The notes beneath the pieces were generated by a model. That model was not told where the DNA came from and ran no database searches. It saw only the letters and a list, made by a program, of their open reading frames with translations. From assembly GCA_016786885.1 (NCBI GenBank), contig JAEUVO010000001.1:1-64000 (forward strand): a stretch of DNA of 64,000 nucleotides, read 5' to 3'. Numbering within the stretch: position 1 is the stretch's first letter; each line of letters begins with the position of its first letter. The translations under genes and the position numbers were made by a program. This document shows, one piece after another, positions 51,200 to 59,982 of the stretch. The DNA comes from Chitinophagaceae bacterium (lineage in GTDB: Bacteria > Bacteroidota > Bacteroidia > Chitinophagales > Chitinophagaceae).

Positions 51200-52375
51200 T
51201 CAGGATTTATCTAATGCCTGCAAAACATCATTCAAAATATCTTCGGGATGTTCAAGTCCTACAGATATTCGTATTAATCCCGGTGTAATACCTACCGACT
51301 GTCTTTCTTCTTCTGTTAATTTTGAATGTGTGGTAGATGCAGGGTGAGAGGCAATTGTACGACTATCCCCCAGGTTATTGGTCATAGAGATCATCTGTAA
51401 TGCATTGAGAAATTTTCTGCCACTTTCAATACCACCTTCCAATTCAAAAGTGACAATGCCACCGCCATTAGTCATTTGTTTTTTTGCAATGGCATACTGC
51501 GGATGCGTAGGCAGAAATGGATACTTCACCCAACTGATCTTCACCTGATCCTGCAGTTGTTGAGCAATATGCATAGCTGAAAGAGCATGTCTTTCCATCC
51601 TGATAAATAATGTTTCCAGGCTTTTGGTCAGTACCCATGCATTAAATGGACTCATAGACGGGCCTGTATTCCTGATAAAAAGATAAAGCTGTTTTATCAA
51701 CTCCTTTTTTCCAACTACCACTCCACCCAAAACCCTGCCCTGCCCGTCAATGAATTTAGTAGCAGAATGCAAGACAAGGTCTGCTCCGTACTTTATAGGT
51801 TGTTGTACAGCAGGTGTGGCAAAACAATTGTCAACTATGAACAAAATATCATGTTGCTTACATAAACTCGAAACAAATTCGATGTCGATAATATCCAACC
51901 CGGGATTGCTCGGCGTTTCCAGGTATAACAGCTTCGTGTTGGATTTAATAAGAGCAGCAATTGTTTCAGGTTTATTCATATCGAAATAGGAATATTCAAT
52001 TCCCCATTTCGGCAAATACTTTGTAAGAATAGTATGCGTGGAGCCAAATACAGCTGAAGCAGAAATAATATGATCCCCCTTGCTTAAAAATGTCATGAAA
52101 GTTGCAAATATAGCTGCCATACCTGTTCCGGTGGCCACTCCGTCTTCCGCACCTTCCAATGCAGTGATCTTATTGATAAATTCATCAACAGTAGGATTGG
52201 AAAATCTCGAATAAATATTTACATCTAATGAATCATCTGCAAAAGCTTCAGCCATATCCTCAGCTGAATCATAGGTAAAGCTGCTGGTGAGAAACAATGG
52301 AGTGGAATGTTCTTTCTGTTCTGTTTTTGCTGTTTGGATGCGGATTGCTTTTGTTTCTGGTCGTTGCTTTGCCAT
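51200..52375 (-). CDS. metZ: Cys/Met-metabolism PLP enzyme, probably O-succinylhomoserine sulfhydrylase
   Basis: A 391-residue PLP enzyme of the trans-sulfuration family. The cofactor lysine is K207 in LHSATKFIDGQGR; this GQGR form is typical of MetZ O-succinylhomoserine sulfhydrylases, which take sulfide directly into homocysteine. Other members (methionine gamma-lyase, cystathionine gamma-synthase) are possible. A -7 box (52403-52410) lies upstream. Being next to the sulfate-activation genes, it would use the sulfide they produce. Confidence 0.88.
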   Translation of the reverse strand: MAKQRPETKAIRIQTAKTEQKEHSTPLFLTSSFTYDSAEDMAEAFADDSLDVNIYSRFSNPTVDEFINKITALEGAEDGVATGTGMAAIFATFMTFLSKGDHIISASAVFGSTHTILTKYLPKWGIEYSYFDMNKPETIAALIKSNTKLLYLETPSNPGLDIIDIEFVSSLCKQHDILFIVDNCFATPAVQQPIKYGADLVLHSATKFIDGQGRVLGGVVVGKKELIKQLYLFIRNTGPSMSPFNAWVLTKSLETLFIRMERHALSAMHIAQQLQDQVKISWVKYPFLPTHPQYAIAKKQMTNGGGIVTFELEGGIESGRKFLNALQMISMTNNLGDSRTIASHPASTTHSKLTEEERQSVGITPGLIRISVGLEHPEDILNDVLQALDKS

Positions 52376-52402
52376 TATGGAAAATATCGTTTAGTAAGGC
52401 AA

Positions 52403-52410
52403 CAAAGATA
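52403..52410 (-). promoter_or_regulatory. -7 box TATCTTTG of metZ
   Basis: A perfect TAnnTTTG on the minus strand lies 27 nt before the metZ ATG. The sulfur operator (CTAC-N7-GTAGAC) is not present here, so metZ may be outside that regulon. A small hairpin (GCAC-A6-GTGC) lies 25 bp further upstream. Confidence 0.5.
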
Positions 52411-52507
52411 CACTTGCAAAACAGATCCAGTTGCACAAAAAAGTGCAGTGTAGAAACACCGCCCGCTGACAATTGCTTTTATATGAAAAAGGGTTAGCTC
52501 TCTTTAT

Positions 52508-55063
52508 TTAGTTATGACGCTGGTACACATAACGCAATGTTATACCGAAAGTTCCCGGATCACCCAATACTGCCGCATAATGTCCTGCATTACCCCCAGC
52601 CGCAAGCAATTGCTCATAATAATTTTTATTAAACAGGTTTCTCACCCAGAAAAAAGTTGAAAGTCCTTGTGTGGCTTTGAAACCAATCCTCCCATTCACT
52701 AATGCATACCCGTCAATATTAAGATAAGCTGAAGGTGATGGACTGGAAGAAAATGAAGAACGATAGAAAACATCTGCTGCTACAAAAAACTTTGCTGCGC
52801 TTCCCAGAAAAATAGCCGGTGTTGTAAATTCACCTCCGGATGAAATGGCCCACTTCGAAATGCCCGGCAAACTACCCTGCGATATATCTTTAAAAGCAAC
52901 CTGCACATTATTCTGTGTATTGCCTGTTTCTTCCAGCGGCAGTGGTGCATTGGTAAACTTAACATACCTGGCATCCGTATACGCTACTGAACCGTAAAAT
53001 GAAAAATGGTTTCCGGCCCTGATGCTTCCATCCAACTCCGCCCCTTGCACTCTTACTTTTTCAGCAGTGGCAATATAACCTCTGTTTACTCCCAACTCAG
53101 GGGATTGAACATTGGTTTGATAATCTTTTATATCTGTACTAAAAACAGTACCATTTAGAATACAGTCCTGCAATGGAGTAGTTTTTACACCCAGCTCAAT
53201 GTGTTTTACATTTTCAGGTTTTATTACCGCAAGATTAGTTGCTGGTTGGCCATTTACATTTGGCAAACCGGCCACATTTACACCCACTGGTTTAAATGCA
53301 GTTGAATACGTAGCATAGGCATTCACATTCCTATTGGGCTTATACGCAATGGTGAGGTTATAAGTAAGATTATCCTCGTTTGCATCGGCAACATACTGTT
53401 GGTTGGTATAAACAGAATTCTTCAATGCGATTAAAGCAGGATCATTTGTTTGAAGACCACCATAAGTAGTACGGTTATAGGATACATCCTTTTTGTCCAG
53501 GTTGAAACGTAATCCCGGTAATACATGCAGCTTCGATGTTATTTTCCAGTCTACATTGGCAAATACTGCAGCACTGGTTGATTTAATAGAGGCTTTTGTG
53601 GAAATGCCGTAGCCTTCAAACAGTCCAGGTGTTTGCCAATTGTTGCTTGTTGTGCTTTGCGAAAACCTCCATTGCGCATTACCAGACTCCTCAGTACCGT
53701 TAATGTTTACTTCCTGGCCAATAATAAACAATCCTGCTACACCGCTCAATTTGGAAGAAATTTCTCCTGCATAGCGAACTTCCTGCGACCAGTTATTATG
53801 CTTTGCAGGGTTTTGCGATTTAGCAAGTGCTTGCAAGCCGCTAAAGTCCCTGTCGTTAGACGGATCCCAGTTCCAATAACGATAGGCGGTAGTAGAAGTA
53901 AGTGTTCCGGAACCAATTTTCGCATCTACGTTTACAGACGCACCACCCAAATCATTACCTGATTTCCAGGGTGTGTCATGATCTACTACACGGTCAAATG
54001 CGTTCAGACTGGGTAATGTATAATTCAAATCTGCAATAATAGCATTGAACTGGCGGTAAGCAGCCCGCTTGGTTGTAACAATCCCGGCTACCACTTGTGC
54101 ATAGCCATCGGGCCTTTGCCTCGAAAAATCACCAGACAGCGTAACCTGAACATCGTTAGAGATATTATAAAGAAACTGCCCCTTTAATCCGAGGTTATTG
54201 ATATCATTAATGTAGCGATCTGTACGTTTATTAAAAACAGTTCCGTCCCGTTGTGTCCCTGAAAAAGAAAAACGGGCAGCAATTTTCTTGTTCAATGCTC
54301 CTGTAACAGAAGCCTTAGCCTGTATGTAACCATAATTTCCATAGCTGGTTTCAAAAGCTGCACCTGTTCTAAAACTTGGTTTCCTTGTCGTTATATTAAA
54401 AGCCCCGGATGTTGTATTCTTTCCAAAAAGCGTTCCCTGCGGACCCCGTAATACCTCTATTCGTTCTACATCTATAAAATCAAGTGTGGCTACTGCAGGC
54501 CGGGCAAAGTAAACACCATCAATGTAAAAGCCAACACCGGGATCTAATCCATCATTGGTAAGGCCAAAAGGAGAGCCTGTACCTCTGATATTAACTCCTG
54601 TATTCCGTGGATTAGAAGTGTACATCTGTACAGAAGGGACAATCTCTTTGATTCGGGTGACATTAAAAGCCCCGGACTCATCTATTGTAGTACCACCTAC
54701 AACCGAAACAGGAATGGGTACATCTTGCAATACTTCTTTTCTTCGCCTGGATGTAATAACAACTGTATCCCGCTGAAAAAGCGACTGGAGTATAACGACA
54801 ATATTGTTTGTCTTTCCTTCCCTTACTATATACTCCCGTCCTTCATAACCAGCTGATGTTACCACAAGTGTAAATGGATAAGGTCTGTTTACAGTTAGTA
54901 CAAAAGAACCTGCCGAATCACTACTAATGCCTGAAGATGCCCCTTTTACAATTATACTGGCAAAAGAAATTCCCTGGTTATCCGCATTTATCACTCTCCC
55001 TTTTACTTGACTAAACAACAGCAATGGGGCAAAGAAGAACAAAAATGAAATACTTTTTTTCAT
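52508..55063 (-). CDS. TonB-dependent outer-membrane receptor in the sulfur cluster
   Basis: 851 residues with a signal peptide (about 1-19), an N-terminal carboxypeptidase-like regulatory domain (GRVINADNQGISFASIIVKG), a plug domain (VPIPVSVVGGTTI, then NIRGTGSPFG and VLRGPQGTLFGKNTTSG), and a beta-barrel ending in an aromatic residue pattern (ITLRYVYQRHN). It is a FecA/OmpA-like receptor, not SusC, with no SusD partner. Two copies of the sulfur operator lie upstream (55087-55105 and 55190-55208). It therefore probably imports a sulfur source such as a sulfonate, sulfate ester or siderophore-like ligand; the substrate is inferred from context only. Confidence 0.9.
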   Translation of the reverse strand: MKKSISFLFFFAPLLLFSQVKGRVINADNQGISFASIIVKGASSGISSDSAGSFVLTVNRPYPFTLVVTSAGYEGREYIVREGKTNNIVVILQSLFQRDTVVITSRRRKEVLQDVPIPVSVVGGTTIDESGAFNVTRIKEIVPSVQMYTSNPRNTGVNIRGTGSPFGLTNDGLDPGVGFYIDGVYFARPAVATLDFIDVERIEVLRGPQGTLFGKNTTSGAFNITTRKPSFRTGAAFETSYGNYGYIQAKASVTGALNKKIAARFSFSGTQRDGTVFNKRTDRYINDINNLGLKGQFLYNISNDVQVTLSGDFSRQRPDGYAQVVAGIVTTKRAAYRQFNAIIADLNYTLPSLNAFDRVVDHDTPWKSGNDLGGASVNVDAKIGSGTLTSTTAYRYWNWDPSNDRDFSGLQALAKSQNPAKHNNWSQEVRYAGEISSKLSGVAGLFIIGQEVNINGTEESGNAQWRFSQSTTSNNWQTPGLFEGYGISTKASIKSTSAAVFANVDWKITSKLHVLPGLRFNLDKKDVSYNRTTYGGLQTNDPALIALKNSVYTNQQYVADANEDNLTYNLTIAYKPNRNVNAYATYSTAFKPVGVNVAGLPNVNGQPATNLAVIKPENVKHIELGVKTTPLQDCILNGTVFSTDIKDYQTNVQSPELGVNRGYIATAEKVRVQGAELDGSIRAGNHFSFYGSVAYTDARYVKFTNAPLPLEETGNTQNNVQVAFKDISQGSLPGISKWAISSGGEFTTPAIFLGSAAKFFVAADVFYRSSFSSSPSPSAYLNIDGYALVNGRIGFKATQGLSTFFWVRNLFNKNYYEQLLAAGGNAGHYAAVLGDPGTFGITLRYVYQRHN

Positions 55064-55086
55064 GTGTTGGCTTTGACAGATTTTTA

Positions 55087-55105
55087 TTCTACTATTTAAG
55101 TAGAC
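55087..55105. promoter_or_regulatory. Sulfur operator copy 1 (TonB receptor proximal)
   Basis: TTCTAC-N7-GTAGAC, 24 bp upstream of the receptor ATG. It is one of five sites in this region with half sites CTAC and GTAGAC separated by exactly 7 bp. Confidence 0.7.
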
Positions 55106-55189
55106 TATTTATTTAAAAAAAATTATTTCACCTGGCAGCAGTTCTCCATTAAGCGATATTAGGATAGCAAAAATAAGAGTCCATAATTA

Positions 55190-55208
55190 CTCTACCAATT
55201 TTGTAGAC
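55190..55208. promoter_or_regulatory. Sulfur operator copy 2 (TonB receptor distal)
   Basis: CTCTAC-N7-GTAGAC, in the gap between the TauE/SafE permease and the TonB receptor, 127 bp upstream of the receptor start. It has the same half sites and spacing as the other four copies. Confidence 0.7.
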
Positions 55209-55224
55209 TAATATTTCAAAAAAA

Positions 55225-56256
55225 CTATATCGCCTTTATAATAATACGCAGACTCCAAATAATCACCATCAATCCAACACATATCAGCATAGTACGTAAC
55301 GGTAATTTTCCGGCCAGTTTTGCTGCCACGGGAGCTGCAATGGCGCCCCCTATCATCAATCCTGCAATTACCTGCCAGTGTGTAATACCAATAAAAACAA
55401 AAAATGACATGGCACTTGATAAGGTGACAAAAAATTCACTTAAACTCACACTTCCGATCACATACTGCGGGCTTCTGCCTTTCGCAATTAATGTGCTTGT
55501 GACCAACGGCCCCCAGCCACCTCCGCCAAAACTGTCTAAAAAGCCACCAGCACCAGCCAGCCAGCCGGCCTTCTTTACTTTTTTTGCTTTTTTATTTCGC
55601 TTGTATGCCTGGTATAATATTCTTACCCCAAGTATCATGCAGTAGGCTGCTAAAAATGGCTTAATGAAATTTCCATACTTTTCACCAGCCCACACCAATG
55701 CCCCTGCTCCGGCGATGGCCCCTAACACACCCGGTATTACCAATACTCTAAAAAGTTTTTTGTTTACATTACCAAATCTATAGTGGCTATAACCACTTGC
55801 AGCGCTGCTGAATATTTCAGCAGTATGTACACTACCACTGATGGCTGCCGGGCTCACACCCATACTCATTAGCAGGCTTGTACTTGTTACCCCGTACCCC
55901 ATACCCACGGCACCATCAACTAATTGAGCTAAAAAACCTGCCAGCATAAAAAGATAAAATGAAGTATCAATACTTGAAACAGCCGATTGAACAAGTGTAG
56001 CAAGAGGGGCATACCCAACATACCTCACTACAAAAAAACCAATAATCATTAATGCAAAAGTGACCAGCAAAATGGTGGCTACCCTTTTCCATTTTCTTTC
56101 ATTTCGGATATTACCATGTACTTCCTCGGGCTGTAAAACTGCTTCTTCCACAGCCTCAGCACCATTATCTGCGTGTTCCGGTACTCCTAAATTCTCAAGC
56201 GGTAATGCCTTATTTAGTGATACTGTCTCCTTTATTTTATTTTCCGTATAGATCAT
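55225..56256 (-). CDS. TauE/SafE-family sulfite or sulfoacetate exporter
   Basis: 343 residues. A charged, acidic N-terminal region of about 55 residues is followed by about eight transmembrane helices, including the paired TauE motifs VDGAVGMGYGVTSTSLLMSMG and LDSFGGGGWGPLVTSTLI, quoted as the two repeat halves. TauE/SafE proteins move sulfite, sulfonates or organosulfonates. The gene follows cysN at 9 bp and precedes the TonB receptor, so it probably removes or takes up sulfite/sulfonate in sulfate assimilation. Confidence 0.88.
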   Translation of the reverse strand: MIYTENKIKETVSLNKALPLENLGVPEHADNGAEAVEEAVLQPEEVHGNIRNERKWKRVATILLVTFALMIIGFFVVRYVGYAPLATLVQSAVSSIDTSFYLFMLAGFLAQLVDGAVGMGYGVTSTSLLMSMGVSPAAISGSVHTAEIFSSAASGYSHYRFGNVNKKLFRVLVIPGVLGAIAGAGALVWAGEKYGNFIKPFLAAYCMILGVRILYQAYKRNKKAKKVKKAGWLAGAGGFLDSFGGGGWGPLVTSTLIAKGRSPQYVIGSVSLSEFFVTLSSAMSFFVFIGITHWQVIAGLMIGGAIAAPVAAKLAGKLPLRTMLICVGLMVIIWSLRIIIKAI

Positions 56257-56265
56257 AAATTCCTT

Positions 56266-57507
56266 TTACTGAAACAACACAGCGGCAACAGTATTATTAC
56301 TTGTTTCATCAATCAGAACAGCACTGCCATTGGTATTAAGTTTAGGATACGAATCATACACTAAAGGTGAAGCTGTTTTAATAATAGCTTTCACTACTTC
56401 ATTCAGCTTTACATCTCCCTCTGCTGATTGCTTCTGCAATGAGTTTACATCCAGCTTGTAGTCTATTTTTTTAATAATGCTTTTTACCAACCTGCTATTG
56501 TGCTGCAGTAAATACTTATTACCGGGTTGTAAAGGCTTCTCATCCATCCAGCAAAGCAAAACTTCCAGTTCATTATTTACTTGTGGCAGATTATCGGATT
56601 TTACGATAGTATCCCCTCTGCTAATATCTATATCATCGGCTAAATGAATAATGGCTGGTTGCGGAGCAAATACTTCATCAACTTCTGATCCTCCCGTTTC
56701 AAGCTTTGAGATAGTTGAATTAATTTGTTGTGGCAAAACTGTTACCTTATCACCCTTCCTGTAAATTCCACTTACAATCTTTCCGGCATATCCTCTATAA
56801 TCATGTAATTGTTCAGTTTGAGGACGAATGATCAATTGTACCTGGAACCTGCTGTCAGTAAGATTTACATCGTTACTAACAGAAACTTCTTCCAGGAACT
56901 CCAGTAAAGGCTTACCCTCATACCAATCTATCAGGTCAGATTTTTCAACAATATTATCTCCGTTCAGAGCACTTATAGGTATATAGCTGACGTTTTTCAG
57001 CTCCAGCTGTTTAGCTACCTTACTGTACTCAATCAGGATATTGTTATATACATCCTGCGAATAGTCCACCAGGTCCATTTTATTTATCGCCACTACTACA
57101 TGCGGAATTCTTAGTAAAGAGGCAATAATTGAATGACGGCGGGTTTGTTCAACCACACCCTGTCTTGCATCGATCAGGATAATGATAAGATTCGCATTAG
57201 ATGCTCCTGTGATCATATTCCTCGTATATTGAACATGACCGGGCGCATCCGCTATAATAAACTTTCTCCTTGGTGTAGTGAAATACCTGTAAGCTACATC
57301 GATAGTAATACCCTGTTCTCTTTCAGCACGGAGTCCATCGGTCAATAAAGCCAGGTCGACAGAACCATCCGTTCTGTTCTTTGTTGATTTTTCCAAAGCT
57401 TCCAGCTGATCGATCAGGATATTCTTACTGTCGTACAATAAACGGCCGATCAGTGTACTCTTCCCATCATCCACACTGCCGGCTGTAATAAATCTCAATA
57501 AATCCAT
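56266..57507 (-). CDS. cysN: Sulfate adenylyltransferase, GTP-binding subunit
   Basis: 413 residues. The GTPase motifs are complete: GSVDDGKST (10-18), DAPGHVQYTRN and INKMDLVDYS. The EF-Tu-like beta-barrel domains follow. There is no fused APS kinase domain, so it forms APS but not PAPS with CysD. It is the middle gene of cysD-cysN-tauE, 32 bp after cysD. Confidence 0.94.
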   Translation of the reverse strand: MDLLRFITAGSVDDGKSTLIGRLLYDSKNILIDQLEALEKSTKNRTDGSVDLALLTDGLRAEREQGITIDVAYRYFTTPRRKFIIADAPGHVQYTRNMITGASNANLIIILIDARQGVVEQTRRHSIIASLLRIPHVVVAINKMDLVDYSQDVYNNILIEYSKVAKQLELKNVSYIPISALNGDNIVEKSDLIDWYEGKPLLEFLEEVSVSNDVNLTDSRFQVQLIIRPQTEQLHDYRGYAGKIVSGIYRKGDKVTVLPQQINSTISKLETGGSEVDEVFAPQPAIIHLADDIDISRGDTIVKSDNLPQVNNELEVLLCWMDEKPLQPGNKYLLQHNSRLVKSIIKKIDYKLDVNSLQKQSAEGDVKLNEVVKAIIKTASPLVYDSYPKLNTNGSAVLIDETSNNTVAAVLFQ

Positions 57508-57539
57508 ATCTTATTTTTTGAATCATTTTGAAAACGTAA

Positions 57540-58448
57540 TTAGAAATAACCATTTTTTTTTCTGTCTTCCATGGCCGCTTCTGTCACTTTATCATCAATT
57601 CTTGTCTCTCCCCTTTCACTGATCCTTGTCGAAATAATTTCATTGATCACCTCATCGAGTGTAGCAGCATTTGACTCAACAGCAGCTGTACAGGTCATAT
57701 CGCCGACTGTTCTGTAACGAACACTTTTCTTTATTACAATATCATCCTGTGCTGGTTGTACATATTCACTAAGTGCTACCAGTTGGCCTTCATGTTCAAT
57801 TACTTCCCTTTCATGCGCAAAATAAATTGACGGCAGGTCAATCTTTTCTTTGCGGATATAATTCCAGATATCGAGCTCGGTCCAGTTACTGATCGGGAAA
57901 ACTCTTACATTTTCCCCTTTATGAATTCTTCCATTATAAATACTCCATAACTCCGGTCGTTGCAATTTAGGGTCCCATTGACCAAACTCATCTCTCACGG
58001 AAAAAATTCTTTCTTTGGCCCTCGCTTTCTCCTCATCTCTTCTTGCCCCACCTATACAGCAATCAAATTTGAATTCTTCAATAGTATCTAATAATGTATA
58101 AGTCTGCAGCCAGTTGCGGCTCGGAAATTTCCCTTTTGGCTCTGTAAGCTTTCTTTCAAGAATTGTATCTTCTACTTTTCTTACAACTAATTCAGCTCCC
58201 ACTTCCTTTGTCAGCCAATCACGGAATTGCAATGCTTCAGGAAAATTATGCCCGGTGTCAATATGCACCAATGGGAAAGGAATTGCTCCCGGAGAAAAGG
58301 CCTTTCTTGCAAGGTGAACCAACGTAATAGAGTCTTTCCCTCCGCTGAAAAGTAATGCCGGACGTTCAAACTGGGCTGCTACTTCCCGAAAAATATGAAT
58401 GCTTTCCGCTTCCAACTGCTCCAGATAATTCAACTGATATAAACTCAT
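57540..58448 (-). CDS. cysD: Sulfate adenylyltransferase, catalytic small subunit
   Basis: 302 residues. The PP-loop motif SGGKDS (35-40) that binds ATP is clear, and NWTELDIWNYIRKEKI, RRDEEKARAKE and the C-terminal YRTVGDMTCT match the family. With CysN it activates sulfate to APS. A sulfur operator (58464-58482) lies 15 bp upstream, between it and cysH. Confidence 0.95.
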   Translation of the reverse strand: MSLYQLNYLEQLEAESIHIFREVAAQFERPALLFSGGKDSITLVHLARKAFSPGAIPFPLVHIDTGHNFPEALQFRDWLTKEVGAELVVRKVEDTILERKLTEPKGKFPSRNWLQTYTLLDTIEEFKFDCCIGGARRDEEKARAKERIFSVRDEFGQWDPKLQRPELWSIYNGRIHKGENVRVFPISNWTELDIWNYIRKEKIDLPSIYFAHEREVIEHEGQLVALSEYVQPAQDDIVIKKSVRYRTVGDMTCTAAVESNAATLDEVINEIISTRISERGETRIDDKVTEAAMEDRKKNGYF

Positions 58449-58463
58449 ATTATGTTTTTATTT

Positions 58464-58482
58464 GTCTACTTGATTCGTAGAC
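58464..58482. promoter_or_regulatory. Sulfur operator copy 3 (cysD)
   Basis: A perfect GTCTAC-N7-GTAGAC in the 51-bp gap between cysH and cysD, 15 bp before the cysD ATG. It is the best-matching copy of the five. AT-rich sequence (TATTATAAAAAAA) sits just upstream on the minus-strand promoter side. Confidence 0.8.
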
Positions 58483-58499
58483 TTTTATTATAAAAAAAT

Positions 58500-59204
58500 T
58501 CACTGCTTCACAGATAAATGCAACCCGCACTCCTTTTGAGATGACTCCCACCACCACCTCCCGGCTCTTGCATCCTCGCCTGCTTCAATAGCTCTTGTAC
58601 AGGAAGCACAACCAATACTAATAAACCCTTTATCATGCAATTGATTGTAGGGCACATTATATCGATTGATATAATCCATCACTTCGTGATATGTCCAATT
58701 GATTAAAGGATTAAGCTTATAGAGTTGCCTGTTCTCATCCCACTCAATAAGAGGCATATTGCGGCGATTCGCAGATTGTTCATTTCTCAACCCAGTCACC
58801 CACACTTTAGCACCGCTCAATGCACGGTTCAACGGCTTTACTTTCCTGATATGACAACACTCTTTTCTATTATCCACCGATTCATAAAAGCTATTAATTC
58901 CTTTTGTCAGTGCGAATTCCTCAACATCTCTTGCTTCAGGGAAAAAGACTTGTATTGGCTGTTTATACCGGGCTACTGTTTTATCCAGTAGTTCATATGT
59001 TTCATTGAATAATCGTCCTGTATCGATAGAAAAAATTTTGACAGGCAGATGGTTTCTGAAGATTGCGTCTGTAATGACCTGGTCTTCCTGGCCCAGCGAG
59101 GATGAAAAAACAACTTTACCGGGAAAAGTTTCTGATACAGACCTGAGTATATCCTCCAATGAGGACTGCTCAAGTTTGCTTATATATTCCCTGGTCAGTT
59201 CCAT
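58500..59204 (-). CDS. cysH: Assimilatory adenylylsulfate (APS) reductase
   Basis: 234 residues. The catalytic cysteine is C226 in KECGLH. The pairs C116-C117 (KECCHIRK) and C199-x2-C202 (GCASC) would bind a [4Fe-4S] cluster, the mark of APS-type (not PAPS-type) reductases. This fits CysD/CysN producing APS without a kinase. It reduces APS to sulfite. It starts its own unit, with an operator copy 9 bp upstream (59214-59232). Confidence 0.93.
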   Translation of the reverse strand: MELTREYISKLEQSSLEDILRSVSETFPGKVVFSSSLGQEDQVITDAIFRNHLPVKIFSIDTGRLFNETYELLDKTVARYKQPIQVFFPEARDVEEFALTKGINSFYESVDNRKECCHIRKVKPLNRALSGAKVWVTGLRNEQSANRRNMPLIEWDENRQLYKLNPLINWTYHEVMDYINRYNVPYNQLHDKGFISIGCASCTRAIEAGEDARAGRWWWESSQKECGLHLSVKQ

Positions 59205-59213
59205 TTACTTATA

Positions 59214-59232
59214 TCCTACTTTATTTATAGAC
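59214..59232. promoter_or_regulatory. Sulfur operator copy 4 (cysH)
   Basis: TCCTAC-N7-ATAGAC, 9 bp upstream of the cysH start. It is one base weaker in the right half site than the other copies but has the same spacing and context. Confidence 0.65.
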
Positions 59233-59248
59233 TATATAGTTAAAAAAA

Positions 59249-59884
59249 TTATTTGTCAGGTTGCGGAGTATAGCGCAGGTACGGTTTGATTTCTTTTACC
59301 CCTTTTGAAAACTTCTTAACCGCATCGGCAGTAGATATAGATGGCACAACAATAACATCTTCCCCCTCTTTCCAGTCAGCAGGAGTTGCTACACTATAAT
59401 TAGCGGTTAACTGCAGAGAGTCAATTACCCGGAGTACCTCATAAAAATTACGTCCTGTAGATGCCGGGTAAGTAATAATAAGTTTTACCTTTTTATCAGG
59501 CCCAATTACAAATAATGAACGAACGGTGAATGTTTCAGAAGCCTTTGGATGGATCATATCATATAAAAAAGCAACTACCCTGTCCGGATCTGCAATAATG
59601 GGAAAATCAACATTACAATGCTGGGTTTCATTGATATCCTTAACCCAACCCTGGTGGCTATCCAAGGGATCCACACTAACAGCCAGCACTTTTACGTTCC
59701 TTTTTCTGAATTCTTCCTGTAACAACGCTGTTCTGCCAAGTTCAGTAGTACATACAGGAGTAAAATCGGCCGGATGCGAAAACAGAATACCCCAACTGTC
59801 TCCAAGGTATTCATGAAAGTCAATATCTCCAGATGTTGTCTTAGCTTTGAAATTTGGTGCAATATCACCCAGATGTAAGCCCAT
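59249..59884 (-). CDS. 1-Cys peroxiredoxin (AhpC/TSA, Prx6 type)
   Basis: 211 residues from the ATG at 59884; the frame runs on upstream to 59962, but that part is promoter. The peroxidatic cysteine is C45 in DFTPVCTTELGR; there is no resolving cysteine at the usual distal place, so it is the 1-Cys Prx6 type of about 210 residues. It detoxifies hydroperoxides. A sulfur operator (59927-59945) lies over its promoter, linking it to the sulfur regulon; peroxide defence next to cysteine synthesis is a common pairing. Confidence 0.93.
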   Translation of the reverse strand: MGLHLGDIAPNFKAKTTSGDIDFHEYLGDSWGILFSHPADFTPVCTTELGRTALLQEEFRKRNVKVLAVSVDPLDSHQGWVKDINETQHCNVDFPIIADPDRVVAFLYDMIHPKASETFTVRSLFVIGPDKKVKLIITYPASTGRNFYEVLRVIDSLQLTANYSVATPADWKEGEDVIVVPSISTADAVKKFSKGVKEIKPYLRYTPQPDK

Positions 59885-59926
59885 ATGTATAACTTTTATA
59901 GTTGCGAAAGTAGTGTAAAATTGATT

Positions 59927-59945
59927 CCCTACCAAGCTGGTAGAC
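59927..59945. promoter_or_regulatory. Sulfur operator copy 5 (peroxiredoxin)
   Basis: CCCTAC-N7-GTAGAC, 43 bp upstream of the peroxiredoxin start. It overlaps the -33 region of a promoter whose -7-like box TACTTTCG lies about 20 bp downstream on the minus strand, so a bound protein would repress. Confidence 0.7.
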
Positions 59946-59982
59946 TTAAAGCCTTTTAACAAACAGCTGTTAGCCAGGCAAT

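Noticed and set aside
52431..52446. SAM-type riboswitch upstream of metZ
   Set aside because: Only a small GCAC-A6-GTGC hairpin is seen; no conserved SAM-I or SAM-II core could be recognised.
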